Source: an uncultured Ruminococcus sp. (GTDB lineage Bacteria > Bacillota > Clostridia > Oscillospirales > Ruminococcaceae). From it: a stretch of 9,721 bases of DNA. The position numbers were made by a program, and so were the translations under genes. Positions 6,084 through 9,721 of this stretch are shown here, one piece after another; positions within the stretch are counted from its first letter, which is position 1, and each line of letters opens with the position of its first letter. Below the pieces are notes generated by a model. The model was not told where the DNA came from, ran no database searches, and saw only the letters and a list, made by a program, of their open reading frames with translations. The stretch lies in contig CAJKFZ010000095.1 in NCBI GenBank assembly GCA_905199285.1, positions 1-9,721 of the forward strand, given 5' to 3'.

Positions 6084-6830
6084 TCATGCCTCCACGATCG
6101 CTATAACTGTAAGATTATCCTTACAGCCTTTTTCGAGTGCGCTTTTGACCATAAGCTCCAGACGTTCCGGGAGCTTTTTTGGAAGCTCAAGAAATTCCTC
6201 CATATCGAGGGGAGAAAGATAGTCCGAGATACCGTCTGTGCAGAGTAGAAGAACATCCCCACGCTCAAGACCTCCCTCAATGGGAGTTATGTCTATTTTG
6301 GGAACGGTATTGATATTTCCGAATGCTGGAAAAATAATATTACGGTGAACATGAGTCCTTCGCTGTTCTAAAGTTATGGTGCCTTCTTCGTACAAAAGCT
6401 GAACAAGCGACTGATCTCGTGATATCTGACTGATACGTCCGTGACGGAAACGGTAAAGCCTTGAATCTCCTACGTTAAAGCTCAGTATACCGCCTTTTTC
6501 GTCAACAGCGATCCCGCACAGTGTAGCCTGCATATTGTGTGTTTCAGGATTTTGTGCGCTGTATTCGGCAAGCTGTCGATGTATCTCGTGAAGCCGTATA
6601 TCAAGACGGATTATTCCGCTGTAATGAATATCACGGACAAGTTCAAGGCACATTTTTGAAGCGACTTCGCCGGAGCGTTCACCCGATACGCCGTCTGAAA
6701 CAGCCGCAATAAACGGAGCGTGTATATTTTGTTCCGAAGAACCTGAATCGGCAACATCTGAACCGATAAGCATAGCGTCCTCGTTATGCGGCATAATTCC
6801 TTTTTCAGTAATTCCGCAGCAGTAATACAT
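6084..6830 (-). CDS. PP2C-family protein serine/threonine phosphatase
   Basis: A 248-residue metal-dependent PP2C phosphatase of the bacterial PrpC/Stp size, expected to remove phosphate from serine and threonine in cytoplasmic proteins. The metal-binding motifs appear in the usual order: HNEDA (D18), AVSDGVSG (D46, G47), a core strand NVGDSRLYR, DQSLVQLL, then CTDGISD (D199) and CKDN (D238). All four expected acidic ligands are present. The ATG at 6830 is chosen because GAGG (6841-6844) fits it at about ten bases; the in-frame TTG at 6839 overlaps that site too closely. It is the last gene of a three-gene cluster, 18 bases after TatD. The PASTA-type kinase often adjacent to such phosphatases is not in the window, so substrates are unknown. 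Tyr-Tyr-Cys-Cys at the N-terminus is a mild oddity. Confidence 0.9.
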   Translation of the reverse strand: MYYCCGITEKGIMPHNEDAMLIGSDVADSGSSEQNIHAPFIAAVSDGVSGERSGEVASKMCLELVRDIHYSGIIRLDIRLHEIHRQLAEYSAQNPETHNMQATLCGIAVDEKGGILSFNVGDSRLYRFRHGRISQISRDQSLVQLLYEEGTITLEQRRTHVHRNIIFPAFGNINTVPKIDITPIEGGLERGDVLLLCTDGISDYLSPLDMEEFLELPKKLPERLELMVKSALEKGCKDNLTVIAIVEA

Positions 6831-6840
6831 ATAGATCAAA

Positions 6841-6845
6841 CCTCT
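6841..6845 (-). promoter_or_regulatory. Ribosome binding site deciding the PP2C start
   Basis: AGAGG on the minus strand is about ten bases before ATG 6830, but only one base from the alternative TTG at 6839. The ATG is therefore favoured. Confidence 0.6.
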
Positions 6846-6848
6846 TAT

Positions 6849-7616
6849 TTATTGAATATTGTAAAATTCCATAGCGTTGCGGCAGGTAATATCGAGAAGC
6901 TCCTGAACCGGGATACCTTTTATTTCCGCAGCTTTTTCGGCAGTATATCTTATCATTGAACTGTCGCAGCGTTTTCCCCTGAACGGAACAGGCGCCATGT
7001 ATGGACAGTCGGTTTCAAAAAGGAGTCTGTTCAGCGGAACAGTTTCGAGCGCTTTCAGAGCCTTTTTAGCATTTTTAAATGTAAGAACTCCTGTAAATCC
7101 GATATAAAGACCGAGTTTTATTACTTCTGCCGCAGTTTCAGCCGAACCGCTGAAACAGTGAACGACTCCGTTCGGCTTATATTCGCGCAGTATGTTCATT
7201 GTATCTTCAGTTGCGTCACGGCTGTGTATGATAACCGGGAGTTCAAGTTCGTCCGCAAGCTCAAGCTGATCTTTGAAAAGTTTTATCTGCTTTGCACGGT
7301 CATATCCTTCGTAATGATAATCAAGACCGATTTCGCCTATGGCTTTGATTTTCGGATTAGACCGGACGGTTTTCCGTATGATATCAAGATAATTTTCCGG
7401 AACGCTGCCGACATTTTCCGGATGAATTCCGGCTGAGGAATATATGTAGCCGTATTTTGACGAAAGTTCTGAATTTTTGGCTGTATCGTCAAGTCCGGAA
7501 GCTGCGAGCATGATATATTTTATGCCGTTTTCAGGGAGTTTTTCAAGAATTTCGGAGCGGTCGGAGTCGAAAGCGTGATCTGCGTAATGTGAATGGGAAT
7601 CGAAAATATTATGCAT
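6849..7616 (-). CDS. tatD: TatD-family metal-dependent hydrolase (deoxyribonuclease type)
   Basis: A 255-residue TatD protein of standard length, a cytoplasmic TIM-barrel hydrolase. Family members are divalent-metal DNases acting on DNA 3' ends, and some remove amino acids from tRNA-like substrates; which applies here is unknown. All metal ligands of the family can be placed: H8 and H10 in DSHSHY, E95 in GEIGLDYHY, H131 in IIHSRDA, H153 in VVHCFSGS and D203 in ETDCPYMAP. The GIHP motif is at 63-66. The usual RGKRNEP segment reads RGKRCDS here, a modest deviation. GGAGGA (7622-7627) precedes ATG 7616 by five bases. The gene lies 15 bases after the LCP-like gene and 18 before PP2C, so co-transcription is likely. 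Confidence 0.93.
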   Translation of the reverse strand: MHNIFDSHSHYADHAFDSDRSEILEKLPENGIKYIMLAASGLDDTAKNSELSSKYGYIYSSAGIHPENVGSVPENYLDIIRKTVRSNPKIKAIGEIGLDYHYEGYDRAKQIKLFKDQLELADELELPVIIHSRDATEDTMNILREYKPNGVVHCFSGSAETAAEVIKLGLYIGFTGVLTFKNAKKALKALETVPLNRLLFETDCPYMAPVPFRGKRCDSSMIRYTAEKAAEIKGIPVQELLDITCRNAMEFYNIQ

Positions 7617-7631
7617 AGAAATCCTCCGTTA

Positions 7632-8501
7632 TCATTCGCTGAAATATTGTTCAACGATACTTTTTATAAGCTCAGAGTTTGGCATGAAATCCTCGCCGGC
7701 GACAGTTCCGTCGATCTGAATAGCAATTGCAATGGAGTTTCCGTATTCAAACATATTTTTTACGGCATTTTTCCTGTTTTTGTAATCCACTGAAGTAATA
7801 TTTGAATCGACGTCTGTCATATTTATAATGGTATTGAAGCTGTTATCAAGGCTGTCGGAGACATATTTTCCGTCCGCACCATTGACCATATATGAAAGCA
7901 TAGAAGCCGCTTTAAAAGCTCGTTCAGGTTCTCCGCCACTGAACATGGAGTATGTGATGAAAACCTCCATCTGCTCGCTGTTGAGATTCTGAAAACTTCC
8001 GTCGCTTTTAAGACCGGCAATCTCTGCGTCTACAGGATAAGAAACGCATCCCATTATATCGCAGGCTCTTTTAAAAGCTTCTGAACCGAAGGTCATATAT
8101 CTGTCGATAGAAACTCCAATAACATTTTCGACGAATGAAAGCGCAGTTGCTCCGCCGCCACGTTCAAAAGCCCCTTTAAGACTTTGCTGTTTTCCGTCAA
8201 CAACGGCTATCATATTGCTTGGCAGACCGATAAAAACGAGCCTTTTATCTTTTGGAATTGACCGCATCAGTACAAAGGTTGACGAGCATTTTAAATCAGG
8301 TTCGTTGAGTATAAACAAAATAGAGTGGTTGTCCTCATAAGAAACGGTGTCAACATTGCGAGCACGAGGCTTAGGCGGAGCTTCATCTGTGTCTATATAA
8401 TGTTTGTAAATAAACAAGGCTGCACCGCCGACAACAATAAGTCCGATAAAAATTGTTACGAGGAATGGAACTGCAATGCGTCCGATTTTCTTTTTTGCCA
8501 T
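7632..8501 (-). CDS. Divergent LCP (LytR-CpsA-Psr)-like membrane protein, probably lacking transferase residues
   Basis: A 289-residue membrane-anchored protein with a short basic N-terminus, one transmembrane helix (about 11-32) and an external part. Residues about 58-156 follow the LCP fold pattern: a strand ILFILNEPD; SSTFVLMRSIPKDKRLVFIGLP, where canonical members have a D-[ST]-M strand and then SIPRD; LKGAFERGGG in place of the K-[IL]-N-A-Y-GG stretch; and the segment VENVIGVSIDRYMTFGSEAFKRACDIMG. LCP enzymes attach teichoic acids, capsule or other glycopolymers to peptidoglycan. Here the conserved Asp and the Arg of IPRD are replaced (LPSN, 93-96), and the later RxxRQ-like arginines are also altered (ERAFKAA, 192-198). 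A non-catalytic or binding role is therefore possible. AGGAG (8510-8514) is eight bases before ATG 8501. First gene of the LCP-like/TatD/PP2C cluster. The assignment is by motif pattern and is tentative. Confidence 0.65.
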   Translation of the reverse strand: MAKKKIGRIAVPFLVTIFIGLIVVGGAALFIYKHYIDTDEAPPKPRARNVDTVSYEDNHSILFILNEPDLKCSSTFVLMRSIPKDKRLVFIGLPSNMIAVVDGKQQSLKGAFERGGGATALSFVENVIGVSIDRYMTFGSEAFKRACDIMGCVSYPVDAEIAGLKSDGSFQNLNSEQMEVFITYSMFSGGEPERAFKAASMLSYMVNGADGKYVSDSLDNSFNTIINMTDVDSNITSVDYKNRKNAVKNMFEYGNSIAIAIQIDGTVAGEDFMPNSELIKSIVEQYFSE

Positions 8502-8529
8502 GATAAGATCTCCTTTTTTATGTTCTATA

Positions 8530-8691
8530 AGAGCCTGTTCAGCATCTTTGTTCGCACGTCTTTTCGGAAAATTTTGCCGATGACTGCGTTAAAAATACTT
8601 GTAAGGCGACAGCCTGCCTGCGGATTTCTGCCTTGTCCTCAGCAAAATTTTGCCTGAAAATCCGCACATAAAAAGATGCCAAATAGACTCT
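8530..8691. repeat. MITE-like imperfect palindromic element, 162 bp
   Basis: Left arm 8530-8584 and right arm 8635-8691 are reverse complements at 42 of 57 aligned columns by hand, with two single-base gaps. Both begin AGAG and share GCATCTTT and AAAATTTTGC. A separate internal stem is also possible: TGCGGATTT (8619-8627) with AAATCCGCA (8658-8666). No open reading frame with a ribosome site and no target duplication was seen. Long terminal inverted repeats around a short non-coding core fit a miniature transposable element or a structured intergenic repeat. It lies directly upstream of the LCP-like gene and may affect its expression. Confidence 0.65.
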
Positions 8692-8826
8692 GACGTATCG
8701 GCATATTTTTTCTTATACCGTTTATTAACTATTCGTATAATCGTTTTTTGAAAATATTCATCGAAAAATGAATAAAAATAATTTTCCATATCGGAATGTT
8801 AAAAATTATGGTGCGGAAAATCGTTA
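8692..8826. other. A/T-rich non-coding stretch
   Basis: Part of the 481-base gap between the LCP-like and SLOG genes. A 66-residue minus-strand reading frame (8789 to 8589) crosses into the palindromic element but has no ribosome binding site. I see no clear promoter for the LCP-like operon here, although one should exist in this gap. Confidence 0.5.
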
Positions 8827-8905
8827 TTCAACAACCTTTTCAACATTTTCAACATCAGATATGTGTTAAGGAATGTTTAAACATAAGATTCAACAGTCTG
8901 TTGAA
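8827..8905. promoter_or_regulatory. Cluster of TTCAACA motifs and two palindromes
   Basis: TTCAACA occurs at 8827-8833, 8839-8845, 8848-8854 and 8889-8895, with its reverse complement at 8899-8905. The last two form the palindrome TTCAACAG-T-CTGTTGAA (8889-8905). A separate 12-bp palindrome ATGTTTAAACAT is at 8873-8884. Such spacing is typical of regulator binding sites. The regulator is unknown, and low sequence complexity could contribute. Confidence 0.5.
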
Positions 8906-8923
8906 AGAATTTTTCAAGCCCTC

Positions 8924-8951
8924 TTGCAAAATTCTGCGAATGTGGTATAAT
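8924..8951 (+). promoter_or_regulatory. Orphan promoter facing the 3' end of the SLOG gene
   Basis: -35 TTGCAA (8924-8929), spacer 16, and TGG directly before a perfect -10 TATAAT (8946-8951), an extended -10. Transcription would start near 8958 and run antisense into the SLOG gene. A short hairpin (GATGA/TCATC, 8954-8968) and an AGAAGG site-like stretch follow, but there is no plus-strand gene. Confidence 0.6.
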
Positions 8952-8982
8952 ATGATGAGAAGGTCATCTGATTCAAAAAAAT

Positions 8983-9672
8983 TCAGAAAGAAAAATCGAA
9001 AGTATTTTCAAGAAATGCGATATGTCTTCCTATGTTTCTTATATCTGTGCCGCATTCATCAATTATCTTAAAAATATCCTCAATACTGAAACGGCAGATC
9101 TTTCTTCCCGTTTTATAGCCATAGCTTACAGTCTGTCTCGTTCCGGTGTAGGATGAATTATTGTTGAGAAAAGCGATGATTGCAGATGAACGATCGACCA
9201 TATAATAATTACGGTCACGGTAAAGATATTTTTCGGGCGAGGTTTTCTTATAAATTATTTCCGGATCGCTGTTTGTTGAAATGAGGATATCCGAATTTTT
9301 TTCAACATACTCCAGAAGCTTTTTGTAATCAGTGGGAAAAACTTCGGCATGACGAAGATACGGCATAACTCCGATAAGAGTTATATTGCTGTTTGATTGT
9401 TTCTTCTTTATAATATATTCCGCAGCCCAGAGATCAATTCCGGTAGCGAGTCCGCTTATAAAATTTTCAAATCCCCGTTCTATTGCCATGTCAATATATC
9501 TGTAAAGCATCAGTTTCACGGCAGATATTGTCAAAGCGCCGTATATCTTGTTGTGCTGATAGGGGATTATCGACCTTTCACGATGACCGGAAATGCAAAT
9601 GGTTTTTTCAGTATCCGGACGGAACGCATCAGGCGTAAGCACGGGAAGTCCGGAATTGATAGATTTTAACAT
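8983..9672 (-). CDS. SLOG-family protein (YpsA/DUF1273-like)
   Basis: A 229-residue Rossmann-like SLOG protein of the YpsA type. Visible motifs are the first nucleotide-site loop ISGHRE (27-32), SGLATGIDLWAAE (73-85), MPY (103-105), RDRNYYMVDRS (152-162) and GTRQTVSYG (177-185). These match the family that binds nucleotide-derived ligands, seen in YpsA of Bacillus (linked to cell division and stress) and in several conflict systems. The ligand here is unknown. The N-terminal 20 or so residues and the last 40 (about 190-229, FSIEDIFKIIDECG onward) extend beyond the core. GGGAGG (9684-9689) precedes ATG 9672 by eleven bases. The gene has no obvious operon partner in the window. No clear terminator follows the stop at 8983-8985, although a T-run of seven is present on the minus strand just beyond. 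Confidence 0.85.
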   Translation of the reverse strand: MLKSINSGLPVLTPDAFRPDTEKTICISGHRERSIIPYQHNKIYGALTISAVKLMLYRYIDMAIERGFENFISGLATGIDLWAAEYIIKKKQSNSNITLIGVMPYLRHAEVFPTDYKKLLEYVEKNSDILISTNSDPEIIYKKTSPEKYLYRDRNYYMVDRSSAIIAFLNNNSSYTGTRQTVSYGYKTGRKICRFSIEDIFKIIDECGTDIRNIGRHIAFLENTFDFSF

Positions 9673-9721
9673 TTAAATAGAAACCTCCCGAAAAATCTTC
9701 ATGAATATCATGTGAACACGC

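Noticed and set aside
8589..8789. 66-residue minus-strand reading frame
   Set aside because: There is no ribosome binding site before the ATG at 8789, the frame runs into the imperfect palindrome, and the peptide resembles no family I know.
8827..8905. Replication-origin DnaA boxes
   Set aside because: The repeated motif is TTCAACA, not TTATNCACA, and no origin-linked gene is nearby.
8796..9071. 91-residue plus-strand reading frame
   Set aside because: It is low in complexity, built from the TTCAACA cluster and the antisense of the SLOG gene, and has no ribosome site.
9700..9712. Palindrome CATGA-ATA-TCATG upstream of the SLOG gene
   Set aside because: It is short and at the window edge, with no promoter context visible; it was not called as an operator.

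Overview
The window looks like chromosomal DNA of a fibre-degrading gut or rumen Firmicute close to Ruminococcus (Oscillospiraceae). The evidence is a secreted protein ending in a type I dockerin (the cellulosome docking module), strong GGAGG-type ribosome binding sites, Firmicute-style -35/-10 promoters, moderately low GC content, and family choices (LCP-like, TatD, PP2C, NfeD/SPFH, YpsA-type SLOG) typical of Clostridia. The genus is inferred; nothing in the window fixes it.

Layout, left to right. (1) 39-236, minus: a small ribbon-helix-helix regulator, divergent from (2) 450-3224, plus: a large exported protein. Its order of parts is signal peptide, zinc-peptidase-like DUF6055/Svx-type domain with HEFGH plus a downstream Glu, beta-sandwich, left-handed beta-helix of hexapeptide repeats, LamG-like domain and dockerin; a strong terminator follows. 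(3) 3268-3465: an intergenic stretch packed with inverted repeats that runs into the stop codon of (4) 3466-4368, minus: a 1-phosphofructokinase (fruK type). (5) A divergent promoter pair separates fruK from a two-gene plus-strand membrane operon: an NfeD-like protein (4543-4995, TTG start) and an SPFH/band-7 paraslipin-like protein (5041-6033), closed by a bidirectional terminator. (6) A tight minus-strand cluster, read 8501 to 6084: a degenerate LCP (LytR-CpsA-Psr)-like membrane protein, a TatD-family metal hydrolase and a PP2C-type phosphatase, with gaps of 15 and 18 bases. (7) 8502-8982: a 481-base gap with no convincing gene. It holds an imperfect-palindrome (MITE-like) element, a cluster of TTCAACA motifs and palindromes, and an orphan plus-strand promoter. 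(8) 8983-9672, minus: a YpsA-type SLOG protein.

How the parts fit. The NfeD and SPFH proteins almost certainly work together as a membrane microdomain scaffold and its partner. The LCP-like/TatD/PP2C cluster is probably co-transcribed, but a shared task is not evident. The dockerin protein is a candidate cellulosome-attached peptidase and is the most distinctive item. The remaining genes look like ordinary housekeeping genes. I did not find a defence island, CRISPR array, prophage or tRNA/rRNA gene. The best candidates for undescribed biology are the domain combination of the dockerin protein, the two repeat-rich gaps and the LCP-like protein that lacks the family's key arginines.
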